Part shown: piece after piece, positions 1-8,397 of the stretch
How the letters are laid out: each line of letters starts with the position of its first letter
How positions within the stretch are numbered: the stretch's first letter is position 1
Assembly (NCBI GenBank): GCA_963819645.1
Contig: CAWFWZ010000002.1
Location: 194,864-258,863 of the forward strand
Origin: CAVVDY01 sp963819645
Lineage (GTDB): Bacteria; Acidobacteriota; Terriglobia; Terriglobales; Acidobacteriaceae
Direction: 5' to 3'
DNA: 64,000 nucleotides
Program-made: the position numbers and the translations under genes
Notes under the pieces: model-generated
What the model saw: only the letters and a program-made list of their open reading frames with translations
Database searches by the model: none
Told to the model about the DNA's origin: nothing

Positions 1-34
1 GGCCTGTTGTCGGCCCAACTCCTGGAGGAAAGAA

Positions 35-2436
35 ATGCAAGCTCGCCACCTTTTGTCTCACGTCGTTTCACTCTCACTTGTACTGGCCGCAGCCATGACC
101 GTTTCGGTGCCGGCCGCTGCGCAAGAAACGACCGCGACCGTGCCTCGACTAATCACCTTCAGCGGGACCTTGGGTTCCGTCGCCACCGCCGCAGACGAAA
201 GCGGAGTGGTGATGGCTCCGGCGACGGCTCCTACCAAGGTTGTCGCTGTCACCTTCTCGCTCTATTCCGAGGAGACAGGCGGAGCGCCGCTGTTTTCGGA
301 GGTGCAGAATGTACACGTCGATAGCGCCGGACACTACACGGTGGAACTGGGAGCGAGCAAGCCAGACGGATTGCCGATGGACATCTTCGCCTCGGTGCAG
401 GCGCATTGGCTCGGAGTGCAGCCTCAGGGCTCGGCGGAGCAGCCGCGCGTGCTGCTGGTGAGCGTTCCGTATGCGCTGAAATCGGCCGATGCCGCGACCT
501 TTGGCGGCCTCCCTCCGTCGGCGTATGTTAGGTGCCATCATCGGAAACGAACCCGATCCACGCGACGGAAGACGAGCGGCGCAGGGAATAGTTCAACCGG
601 ATCCAGCAAGCCGCCCGTAGTCACTTTGGTCTATGGCAATGGGACACCCGGGTACATTCCCTTGTGGAACACCTTCACATCCCAGACCAGCTCGGCCATG
701 TACCAGAACCTTGCGAATGGAAAAATTGGAGTCGGAACGACCACTCCGAACGCCAAGTTTGATGTCAACGACAACAATAACCCTGGCTTCTTTGCTCTTT
801 CGGGAACCACTTCGAACAGTGCCGAGGTTGGAGTCGCTGGCCAGAATCTGGCCACGACCGGCAATGGTGTCGGCATTACGGGGCACACGAAAGTCCGACG
901 GGCGTCGGCATGTTCGGCCTTCATGACTCCACGACCGGAGCAGGATCCGGAGTTACAGGAATTACCCAAAGCTCCAGTGGTGTCGGCGTATTGGGCTCGC
1001 CAATACACCAACCGGCGAAGCCACCGGGGTTTCTGGCGGCAGCGCCAGTGTAGATGGGGTTGGAGTTGTCGGTTTTGTTTGGCCTCGACCGGTGCCGAAG
1101 GTCATAAGTCCTTTGCTGTAGAGGGCATAGCTCGAGATCCTAACGGGGCAGCTGGATCCTTCGGGAATACGGCTGTCTCGGGCAGGCCATTGGTGTGAAG
1201 GTCAAAGCGTAGCTCCCTTCGGGGTAGCGGTCTATCGGCGTTGGAGTCGAGGCCAGTCACGGCGAGAATTTTGGAGGCGATCACGACGTCGGTGTCTGGG
1301 AACGACAGTGCGAGCACTGGCATTGGCGTTTGGCCAAAACGGATGCAACCTCCGGCGGTGCTTCGGCGCAGGTGATTCACACCACGAGCGCGACCATCGC
1401 CGCGGCGTATATGGCCAGGCAACTTCAGGCACCGCAACACGCAACGGCGTCGTCGGAGTCACCACAGCGCCAGGAAATGCGCGTGGCTGTCTACGGCACG
1501 GCGACAGCAACTAGCGGTGGCGCCAATGGCGTTATGGGACCAAACCAATGCACCCAACGGATACGGCGTCTGCGGCATCGCAACTCTTCAGATCCGGGCG
1601 GCAACTCGTATGGCGTCTACGCCTCGGCCAACACCGGTATAGCCGTCTTCGGCACCTCTATGGCTAATGCCGGAGTAGTTGGTCAGGCCGGGTATGGCAA
1701 CGTCGACTGCTGCACCGACGCCATTATCGGTCGCAACGTAGCGGTCAGCGGCCATAACAATGGTGGGGAGTTAGTAACCTACAGTCCGGGAGGAGTTGGA
1801 GGCATTTTCACAAATGCTGGAGGTGGCCTTTCCATACTCGCCAGAGTCAACCCGGACCAGAACTCGTTTTGGGTCGACGGCGGTGGTAATGGGTGGTTCA
1901 ACGGTAATCTGACAGTCCAAGGTAGCGGCAGTACGCTCGGCGGCGGCGTCCAGATCAATGGCAATCTCAATGTGACTGGCTCGCTGAGTAAGGGCGGCGG
2001 CTCATTCAAGATCGACGATCCGATTGATCCTGCGAACAAGTACCTGTCGCACTCTTTCGTTGAATCGCCCGACATGATGAACATCTACAACGGCGTGATT
2101 CGGCTCGACGCGCGCGGCGAAGCCTGGGTCGTTCTTCCTGACTATTTCGACGCGCTCAATCGCGACTTTCGCTACCAGCTCACTTCGGTGGGATCGCCCC
2201 AGCCGCGCTTGTACATTGCACGCGAGGTGAATGGCAATCGCTTCAAGATTTCGGGCGGTCGAGCCAATGGAAAGGTCTCGTGGCAGGTCACCGGCGTTCG
2301 CCAGGACGCGTGGGCGAATGCCCACCGCATTCCGAATGAAGAGGACAAGCCGTTAGAGAAGCGCGGCACGTATTTGTATCCCGAACTCTACGGAAACAAA
2401 TCGATCCAAAACACAAACGCTATGCTGCAGCACTGA
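35..2436 (+). pseudogene. secreted repeat-rich surface protein, reading frame broken by several indels
   Basis: An ATG at 35 follows a strong GGAGGAAAG ribosome site. The product starts with a signal peptide (hydrophobic run ending ...SVPAAAQ). The first ~165 residues are a beta-rich domain, followed by a long region of Gly/Val-rich motifs such as GVAGQN and GVYASAN. The last ~170 residues form a domain seen at the C-terminus of many secreted acidobacterial proteins (SFKIDDPIDPANKYLSHSFVE). The frame is lost and regained several times: one frame is good to about 530, recognisable repeat motifs drop out near 890 and reappear near 1120, and the coherent C-terminal half lies in another frame from about 1330 to 2436. 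No enzyme motif is visible. It is probably an exported structural or adhesin-like protein. Whether the indels are decay or sequencing error cannot be told from the sequence. Confidence 0.6.
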
Positions 2437-2549
2437 AGGACAGCTTTTGAAGGCGGTCGGGGTGGCGGAAGCCACTCGCGAGGACGGGTGCGGGCCCAAC
2501 GAAAAGTTCCGCGCCTACGACGGGTGCCCTAGCTTCGAACAAAAATTGA

Positions 2550-2603
2550 GGGCTTCAGCCCGTGCGGGGGCAGGGGCTGAAGCCCGCGCGGGGGCAGCTG
2601 AAG
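2550..2603. repeat. short TGAA-loop hairpins between genes
   Basis: GGGCTTCAGCCC (2550-2561) and GGGCTGAAGCCC (2574-2585) are palindromic stems of the same family found at about ten other places in the window. No gene is seen between 2437 and 2716. Confidence 0.6.
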
Positions 2604-2716
2604 CCAGAATCTTGCTAAGGCTCGTTGGCATAGCTAAAGCCATGCCCTGATACAAACCTCAATATGAAATTCCGTCGAATGAGTGGCGGTGAACCCCCGC
2701 AGGGTCTTCCTCTAAT

Positions 2717-3193
2717 TTAGGACGATAGAGGCAAGGTGCTGAGGTGCTGCTCCACCCAGGGCACAACCCATTGCGCCGCGACCTCTTCGGGCAGCGTGCC
2801 GGAGCTGGCATCGTGCATCAGGATGTCGCCGGCGCGTTTGGCGCCAAGCTCGGTCAGCAGCTTGTCGAAGCGCAATCCGCCCTGGCAGTAGGTGTCTTTA
2901 TAAGTGCGATCGCCGAGCGCGATCACCCCATAGGTCACCGATGACAGATCAGGTCGCTCACTTTCGAGACTGTTGAACAAGGCCTGCGCGTTGTCGGGAA
3001 CGTCTCCCTGACCGTAGGTTGAGGTACACACCAGGAACGGCCCGGCGTTGGAAAAGACGGCGGCGTCCTGGCCGTCCATCATCTGGATGCTGGCCTGGTG
3101 ACCGGCCGCCTCCAGCGCGGTCTCGACCTCTTGCGCCACCATCTCAGCGGTGCCGGTCATGGTTCCTACCAGAATTGTGATGTTCAGGGGCAA
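2717..3193 (-). CDS. flavodoxin (MioC-like), candidate electron carrier for the box pathway
   Basis: A 158-residue flavodoxin-fold protein. The FMN phosphate loop TMTGTAE is at residues 12-18, with further flavin-contact segments STYGQGD and ALGDRTYKD. Length and pattern resemble short-chain flavodoxins and MioC. It carries one-electron chemistry in the cytoplasm. It is transcribed away from boxR and shares a 226-base spacer with it. That spacer holds a TATAATGCAT element like the one at the boxC promoter, which suggests common BoxR control. No boxA is visible nearby, and a flavodoxin reductase-like gene ends the box cluster at 9762. A role as BoxB electron donor is therefore an attractive inference, not a demonstrated one. 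Confidence 0.8.
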   Translation of the reverse strand: MPLNITILVGTMTGTAEMVAQEVETALEAAGHQASIQMMDGQDAAVFSNAGPFLVCTSTYGQGDVPDNAQALFNSLESERPDLSSVTYGVIALGDRTYKDTYCQGGLRFDKLLTELGAKRAGDILMHDASSGTLPEEVAAQWVVPWVEQHLSTLPLSS

Positions 3194-3249
3194 ATGTGCC
3201 TACTCTGCTGATTTCCCGAATTGGGAATCCCCAGCCAATCAATCGGAAG

Positions 3250-3259
3250 TATAATGCAT
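3250..3259. promoter_or_regulatory. TATAATGCAT element, candidate BoxR site and promoter
   Basis: The decamer TATAATGCAT occurs here and again at 4468-4477 in front of boxC. On the plus strand TATAAT (3250-3255) could be a -10 box for boxR. On the minus strand TATACT (3253-3248) could serve the flavodoxin, whose start is about 55 bases away. ATGCAT is self-complementary and contains one TGCA half-site of the type bound by BoxR/BzdR-family repressors. -35 boxes are weak on both strands. Confidence 0.45.
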
Positions 3260-3296
3260 GTGGAGCAAAATTTTAGACCCTGTAAAACCTTGAGTC

Positions 3297-3378
3297 ATTT
3301 AAAAAGGCGCGATTTAGTGTCATTTTAAGCGCGAATTAAGTGTTTTTAGCGAATTTTGCGTCGTTTTAGGCCGCTTTC
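3297..3378. promoter_or_regulatory. phased A/T tracts upstream of boxR (predicted curved DNA)
   Basis: A/T tracts start at 3313, 3323, 3334, 3343, 3354, 3364 and 3375, a spacing of 9-11 bases over six helical turns, preceded by an A-tract at 3301-3305. Regular phasing near 10.4 bases is the known signature of intrinsic curvature. The block lies 40-100 bases upstream of the boxR start codon. Confidence 0.5.
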
Positions 3379-3419
3379 GATGGCGCATTAACGACGATTA
3401 TCCAGCTTCTGAAAATAGC

Positions 3420-4334
3420 ATGCGGAAAGACGCTGACCCCGGAGCACGGTACCGCGAGAGCACCCTGCTCCGACTGGTGGGCGAACGGGTGCGTGAGGCG
3501 CGCGCGCGTCGCGGAATGACGCGCAAGATTCTGGCGCGCGACTCGGGGGTGTCCGAGCGTTACATTGCGCAACTCGAAGCCGGCCAGGGAAATCCTTCTG
3601 CGCTTGTGCTGCTGGAGATTGCGCTGGCGCTGGACCTGCCCATCGAGAAGCTGGTCTACAACGGGCCGGAACTGCCCATCGACCTGGTGCATCTGACCGA
3701 GTACCTGAAGACCATGCCGCCGGAAGCGCTGGCCGAGGTGCGGCAGCTTATCGTCGGCCATTTCGGAGGGGTCGATCTGTCGGCACGCAAGGGGCGCATT
3801 GCTCTCATTGGGCTGCGCGGGGCAGGAAAATCAACCCTCGGAGCGATGCTGGCGGAGCGGCTGGACGTCCCGTTTTTCGAGCTGGATCGCCTGATCGAGC
3901 AGGAAAGCGGAGTATCGCTGAGTGTCATCTTTGATTTGTACGGGCAAAGCGGCTTTCGTCGTTTCGAACGCCGCTGTCTTGACGACGTGATTGAACGTTA
4001 TCCGGGTTTCGTGCTCGCGACGGGCGGTAGTCTGGTTTCTGAGCCCGCAACTTTCGAGCGCCTGCTGACCACGTGCTTCACGGTCTGGCTGCGCGCTTCT
4101 CCGGAAGATCACATGCAGCGCGTCATCGCCCAGGGAGACATGCGCCCCATGGCCGATAATCGCGAATCGATGTCGGACCTCGAGCGAATCTTGGCGGTTC
4201 GCGAGCCGCTTTACCGCAAAGCCGACCTGAGCGTGGACACGAGCACTCAATCGGTACAAAAGGCGACTGAGGCGATAGTGACCGCCGTCCTGACGGCCGC
4301 CCAGACGGGCCGCAGCGCCGCGGGCGAAAAATAG
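3420..4334 (+). CDS. boxR: BoxR, benzoyl-CoA-responsive regulator (HTH-shikimate kinase fusion)
   Basis: The 304-residue product has an XRE-type helix-turn-helix at about residues 19-80 and a linker. From residue 126 it has a shikimate-kinase-like domain with Walker A GLRGAGKST at 131-139 and the family ATGGS segment near 200. This fusion is the hallmark of BoxR and BzdR, in which the kinase-like domain senses benzoyl-CoA and the HTH domain represses the catabolic promoters. It sits directly upstream of boxC, in the same direction and 247 bases away, and divergent to a flavodoxin gene. TGCA-containing sites occur in both adjacent spacers. The identification rests on domain architecture plus context and is strong; the ligand is inferred from the family. 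Confidence 0.93.
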   Translation: MRKDADPGARYRESTLLRLVGERVREARARRGMTRKILARDSGVSERYIAQLEAGQGNPSALVLLEIALALDLPIEKLVYNGPELPIDLVHLTEYLKTMPPEALAEVRQLIVGHFGGVDLSARKGRIALIGLRGAGKSTLGAMLAERLDVPFFELDRLIEQESGVSLSVIFDLYGQSGFRRFERRCLDDVIERYPGFVLATGGSLVSEPATFERLLTTCFTVWLRASPEDHMQRVIAQGDMRPMADNRESMSDLERILAVREPLYRKADLSVDTSTQSVQKATEAIVTAVLTAAQTGRSAAGEK

Positions 4335-4379
4335 CCGCTTTGGGCGCAAATACCGATCCAAGAAAGAGCAGAAGTGAGG

Positions 4380-4427
4380 CGAAAACGCACGAAAACCGCA
4401 GAATTTCGCTCGGAAACACCCAAAAAT
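4380..4427. promoter_or_regulatory. phased A/T tracts upstream of the boxC promoter
   Basis: A/T tracts are centred at about 4383, 4393, 4404, 4415 and 4424, spaced 9-11 bases, ending ~40 bases upstream of the boxC -10 box. This repeats the arrangement before boxR and predicts bent DNA beside the BoxR operator. Confidence 0.45.
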
Positions 4428-4462
4428 CGAGCTCTCTACGAATCTGCTTTACTTGCCTGGAA

Positions 4463-4477
4463 TGCACTATAATGCAT
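4463..4477 (+). promoter_or_regulatory. BoxR operator TGCA-N6-TGCA overlapping the boxC -10 box
   Basis: TGCA at 4463-4466 and TGCA at 4473-4476 are separated by exactly six bases. The second repeat overlaps TATAAT (4468-4473), so a bound repressor would block RNA polymerase. TGCA direct repeats are the known recognition element of the BoxR/BzdR family. The start codon of boxC is 109 bases downstream of the -10 box, leaving room for a leader. The -35 region (about 4445-4450) is poor. Confidence 0.6.
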
Positions 4478-4581
4478 CTCATACTTGTTAGAAGTTTCCG
4501 GCCGCATGGGGTGGCCCGGCACGCTGAACTGCAGCGCCTGCCCTTTCGTTCCCAAGACTGTTAGGAAGATGAGGAGAGCTT

Positions 4582-6252
4582 ATGCCTGACGTGCTCGACG
4601 CACAGCAAATGATTACCTTCGATGTGCCTGGTGGCGAGTATCGTCATTGGAAGCTGAGCGTTGACGGCCGCATCGCTACGGTTGCGATGGATGTCAACGA
4701 GGACTGCCCGCTGAAGCCCGGCTACAAGCTGAAGCTGAACTCCTACGACTTGGGCGTCGACATCGAGTTGCACGATCTGCTGCAGCGCATCCGCTTCGAA
4801 CATCCCGAGGTTGCGTGCGTGGTATTGACCAGCGCCAAGGAGCGCATGTTCTGCGCCGGCGCGAACATCTACATGCTGGGCTCGTCGTCGCACGCGTGGA
4901 AGGTCAACTTCTGCAAGTTCACCAACGAGACGCGCAACGGAATGGAAGATTCCAGCCGCCATGATGGGCTTCGTTTCGTCGCCGCGCTGAACGGAACTAC
5001 CGCCGGCGGCGGCTATGAACTGGCGCTGGCCTGCGATGAGATTCTGCTGGTCGACGATCGCTCCAGCGCAGTGAGTCTGCCCGAGGTTCCGCTACTGGGT
5101 GTGCTGCCCGGCACCGGCGGTCTGACGCGCGTGGTTGACAAACGCCATGTGCGCCGTGATCTGGCAGACGCGTTCTGCACCAATCCTGATGGCGTGAAAG
5201 GCGAGCGCGCCAAACAGTGGGGACTGGTCGACGAGATTGCTCCGCCGGCGAAGTTTCAGGAGCTGATACGCGCACGCGCTGAAGCGCTCGCCACCGACTC
5301 GACGCGCGATGCAAGAGCCAGGGGCATCAAGCTAACCGCGCTCGATCGCCGCATCGATCATCTCGGCTACCACTACAAGTATGTTGACGTAGAATTCGAT
5401 CGTCCTGGTCGCACTGCGACACTCACGGTTCGCGGCCCCGAAGGCTTGCAGCCGATGGAAGCTGACGCCATCCACGCTGAAGGCGATCAGTGGTGGCCGC
5501 TGTGCATGGCCCGCGAGCTCGATGATGCCATCCTGATGCTGCGCGTGAATGAGCCTGAATTGGGGCTTCTGCTGATCAAGACGGCGGGCAGCATCGATGC
5601 CGTGCTTGCCGCCGACAAAGTCATGCTCGATAACCGCACCGATTGGCTGGTGCGCGAGACCATCGGGATGTTGCGTCGCACCTTCGGTCGCCTGGATGTT
5701 TCCTCGCGCAGCATGTATGCGCTGATTGAGCCCGGCTCATGCTTCGCGGGTATCCTGTTCGAACTGGTGCTGGCTGCCGATCGCAGCTACATGTTGTCGA
5801 TGGCGGAAGAGGACGGCGACGCGCCGAAGATTGCGCTCGATGAATTCAACTTCGGAATTCTGCCGGCGGTCAACGGGATTCATCGCCTCAAAATGCGCTG
5901 CACCGGCAAAGCGCAAATACGTGCAGCCATTATGGAGAGCGTTGGCAAACCGCTGAACACTGCGAAGGCGCTGGAACTTGGACTCATAACCTTCGCGCCG
6001 GATGAGCTCGACTGGCAGGACGAAGTGCGCATTGCCATCGAGGAGCGCGTCAGCCTGTCGCCCGACGCGCTGACCGGCCTGGAAGCAAGTTTGCGCTTCC
6101 CCGGACCGGAAAGCATGGAGACTAAAATTTTTGGTCGACTGTCAGCGTGGCAGAACTGGGTCTTTATCCGCCCGAATTCAACCGGCGAGCATGGCGCGCT
6201 GAAGTTGTTCGGGTCGGGATCAAAGGCGAAGTTCACCTGGGAAAGGGTGTGA
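4582..6252 (+). CDS. boxC: BoxC, 2,3-epoxybenzoyl-CoA dihydrolase
   Basis: The 556-residue protein is made of two enoyl-CoA hydratase/isomerase-like regions, the layout of BoxC, which opens and hydrolyses the ring of 2,3-epoxybenzoyl-CoA, releasing formate. Crotonase-fold signatures seen are the oxyanion-hole stretch MFCAGANIYML (near residues 90-100) and NGTTAGGGYELALACDEI (near 139-156), and a second fold half carrying PGSCFAGILFELVLAADR. The length matches the family (about 550). A GAGGAGA ribosome site sits just before the ATG. It is followed by boxB after a 450-base spacer full of repeats, so cotranscription is likely but the spacer is unusual. Confidence 0.95.
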   Translation: MPDVLDAQQMITFDVPGGEYRHWKLSVDGRIATVAMDVNEDCPLKPGYKLKLNSYDLGVDIELHDLLQRIRFEHPEVACVVLTSAKERMFCAGANIYMLGSSSHAWKVNFCKFTNETRNGMEDSSRHDGLRFVAALNGTTAGGGYELALACDEILLVDDRSSAVSLPEVPLLGVLPGTGGLTRVVDKRHVRRDLADAFCTNPDGVKGERAKQWGLVDEIAPPAKFQELIRARAEALATDSTRDARARGIKLTALDRRIDHLGYHYKYVDVEFDRPGRTATLTVRGPEGLQPMEADAIHAEGDQWWPLCMARELDDAILMLRVNEPELGLLLIKTAGSIDAVLAADKVMLDNRTDWLVRETIGMLRRTFGRLDVSSRSMYALIEPGSCFAGILFELVLAADRSYMLSMAEEDGDAPKIALDEFNFGILPAVNGIHRLKMRCTGKAQIRAAIMESVGKPLNTAKALELGLITFAPDELDWQDEVRIAIEERVSLSPDALTGLEASLRFPGPESMETKIFGRLSAWQNWVFIRPNSTGEHGALKLFGSGSKAKFTWERV

Positions 6253-6284
6253 CAGAGGCCGCCATTCGCTATTGCCCGCCCCTT

Positions 6285-6690
6285 GGCTTTTGGCTTTGGC
6301 CTTAGCTTTCGGCTGTTTTGAAAGGGCACGGCTTCAGCCGTGCCGCAGAATGATTTGAGGATTAGGGCTTTAGCCCCTGAGGGTTGGTTATGTATTCGGC
6401 AAGCGGCATCCCTCAGCGGCTAAAGCCGGTGGCTCAGGCAATGGTCGGCACGGCTGAAGCCGTGCCCTTTCAAGGCCGCTGTCGCAGACGGAAGGTCTTT
6501 CACGGACGACACAAAAGCAGGTCCTTCGGGGACTGACGTCCCCTCAGGATGACAAACCAATAAGAGGTGCTAATCGGCACGACCGAAGGTCGTGCCCTGA
6601 CGGGAATCTTCGCAGACTAAGCAAGCTTAATCAGGGCTCTGGCCAGTGGCTAAGAGCCAAAAGCGAAGAGCGAAAGGCGAATAGCTAAAC
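6285..6690. repeat. repeat-filled boxC-boxB spacer with nested inverted repeats
   Basis: No gene is seen between 6253 and 6702. A perfect 25-base inverted repeat has arms at 6320-6344 and 6447-6471, each itself a hairpin with a TGAA/TTCA loop. Between them a second pair of hairpins (GGCTTTAGCC type and GCGGCTAAAGCC type, about 6365-6430) is also inverted around CCTGAGGG/CCCTCAG. A further hairpin GGCACGACC-GAA-GGTCGTGCC lies near 6574-6594. Degenerate period-7 tracts flank the region at 6285-6310 and 6651-6690. A relative of the GTCATCCTGAG repeat lies near 6525-6560. Confidence 0.75.
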
Positions 6691-6702
6691 AGGACTTACA
6701 CA

Positions 6703-8127
6703 ATGTCGATCAATTACACCGAGCGCATTCCTAATAACGTTGATCTTGGTTCCAACCGCATTCTCCAGCGGGCGCTGGAGCACTGGCAGCCGGAGTTTCT
6801 GAACTGGTGGCAGGAACTCGGTCCACGCGACTTTCAGGTCGCTGATGTGTACCTGCGCACCGCAACGTCCGTCGATGCCAAGGGCTGGGCGACGTATGGC
6901 TTTGTGCGCATGCCTGAGTATCGCTGGGGAATTTTCCTTGCCGAGCGCGATCCCAATCGCAAAATCGGTTTCGGCGACAGCTATGGACAAGATGTGTGGC
7001 AGCAGATTCCGGGCGAGTACCGCGCAATCCTACGCCGGCTGATCGTCACACAAGGCGATACCGAGCCCGCCTCGGTCGAGCAGCAGCGCATGCTCGGCCA
7101 TACCGCGCCTTCGGTTTACGATATGCGCAACTTGTTCCAGGTGAACGTCGAGGAAGGCCGGCATCTGTGGGCGATGGTGTACCTGCTGCATGCCTACTTC
7201 GGACGCGATGGCCGCGAAGAGGCGGAGGAGTTGCTCGAGCGCCACTCCGGCGACGCTGACAAGCCCCGCATACTCGGCACGTTCAACGAGCCTATCCGCG
7301 ACTGGCTCAGCTTCTTCATGTTCACCTACTTCACCGATCGCGACGGCAAGTTCCAGCTCAAGTCGCTGGCCGAGTCGAGCTTCGATCCGCTGGCCCGCAC
7401 CTGCTCCTTCATGCTGACCGAAGAGGCACACCACATGTTCGTGGGCGATACCGGCATCAATCGCGTGATCAAGCGCACGCTGGAAGTGATGAAGGAGTTG
7501 AACACCGACGATCCGGTGGCGATTCGCCATGCCGGCGCCATCGACCTGCCGACGGTGCAGCGCTATCTGAATTTCTGGTTCTCGTCGTCGCTCGACTTGT
7601 TCGGGTCAGAGCAGTCGTCGAACGCAGCTTCTTACTTTGCCAATGGTCTCAAAGGCCGTCCCGACGAGGCGCAGTATGAAGATCACGTGGCGCGCGACAC
7701 GAGCTTCGAACTGGGAGTTCCCGATGGCAGCGGCGGCATCAAGAACGAGCAAATCGCGATGCGCAACGCCATGAACGAAGTTACGCGCAGCTCGTATGTG
7801 CGCGATTGCGACCTGGGCGTGAAGCGCTGGAATCGGCTGATCGAAAAAGCAGGCCACAGCTTCCGCTTGTCGCTGCCTTCGACACGTTTCCGTCGCAACA
7901 TCGGCGCTTGGGCGGGCGTGCCCACCGATCTCCAAGGCAATCCGATTTCGCAGGAAGAATTCGACGCGCGCAAGCCGGGATGGCTGCCCGGCGAGGGCGA
8001 CCAGGCTTACATCCTCAGCCTGATGCATGGGGTGCATGAGCCGGGCAAGATGGCGGCGTGGATTGCACCTCCCGATCGCGGGATCAATAACAATCCGGTG
8101 GATTATGAGTATGTGAGGATGGCGTAG
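6703..8127 (+). CDS. boxB: BoxB, benzoyl-CoA 2,3-epoxidase oxygenase subunit
   Basis: A 474-residue class I di-iron oxygenase that epoxidises benzoyl-CoA with O2 and two electrons. Candidate di-iron ligands are visible at the family spacing: Glu121, the ExxH pair Glu151/His154 (EEGRHLW), Asp212, and the second ExxH pair Glu241/His244 (TEEAHHM). Length and both motifs match BoxB. In characterised bacteria BoxA, a flavin/iron-sulfur NADPH reductase, supplies the electrons. Here no boxA is present; an adrenodoxin-type reductase follows after 252 bases and a flavodoxin gene lies near boxR. No odd features are seen in the coding sequence itself. Confidence 0.95.
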   Translation: MSINYTERIPNNVDLGSNRILQRALEHWQPEFLNWWQELGPRDFQVADVYLRTATSVDAKGWATYGFVRMPEYRWGIFLAERDPNRKIGFGDSYGQDVWQQIPGEYRAILRRLIVTQGDTEPASVEQQRMLGHTAPSVYDMRNLFQVNVEEGRHLWAMVYLLHAYFGRDGREEAEELLERHSGDADKPRILGTFNEPIRDWLSFFMFTYFTDRDGKFQLKSLAESSFDPLARTCSFMLTEEAHHMFVGDTGINRVIKRTLEVMKELNTDDPVAIRHAGAIDLPTVQRYLNFWFSSSLDLFGSEQSSNAASYFANGLKGRPDEAQYEDHVARDTSFELGVPDGSGGIKNEQIAMRNAMNEVTRSSYVRDCDLGVKRWNRLIEKAGHSFRLSLPSTRFRRNIGAWAGVPTDLQGNPISQEEFDARKPGWLPGEGDQAYILSLMHGVHEPGKMAAWIAPPDRGINNNPVDYEYVRMA

Positions 8128-8134
8128 GGCGCGA

Positions 8135-8397
8135 AGCGCGCGGATCGCTATTCGCTTTTCGCCATAAACGGATGGGGTGAGTGAAACTGTCGCCGCCCCA
8201 GGCGGCTCACAAACATTCCTCGCGGTGAGAAATCCAGTCGCGGGACACAACTGCAGGTCGCTCTCCGGCTGAAGCCGGTCTCGGGATGACACGTATATGA
8301 AAGGGCCTGCCCGGCACGACTGAAGTCGCGCCCTGATACAAAGCGGTTCAGGGTAAGACCAGACTCCGGCGAAGAGCGAATGGCTAATGGCGAACAG
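8135..8397. repeat. boxB-reductase spacer with period-7 tracts
   Basis: Degenerate heptamer tracts occur at about 8140-8168 (CGCTATT/CGCTTTT/CGCCATA units) and 8370-8397 (GCGAAGA/GCGAATG/GCTAATG/GCGAACA). A weak TGAA hairpin lies near 8308-8330 and a GGGATGACAC repeat end near 8281. The second tract runs into the reductase gene and supplies its start codon. Confidence 0.55.

Noticed and set aside
2447..2650. 67-codon open frame downstream of the first gene
   Set aside because: It is made of repeat hairpins and has no ribosome site or coding character.
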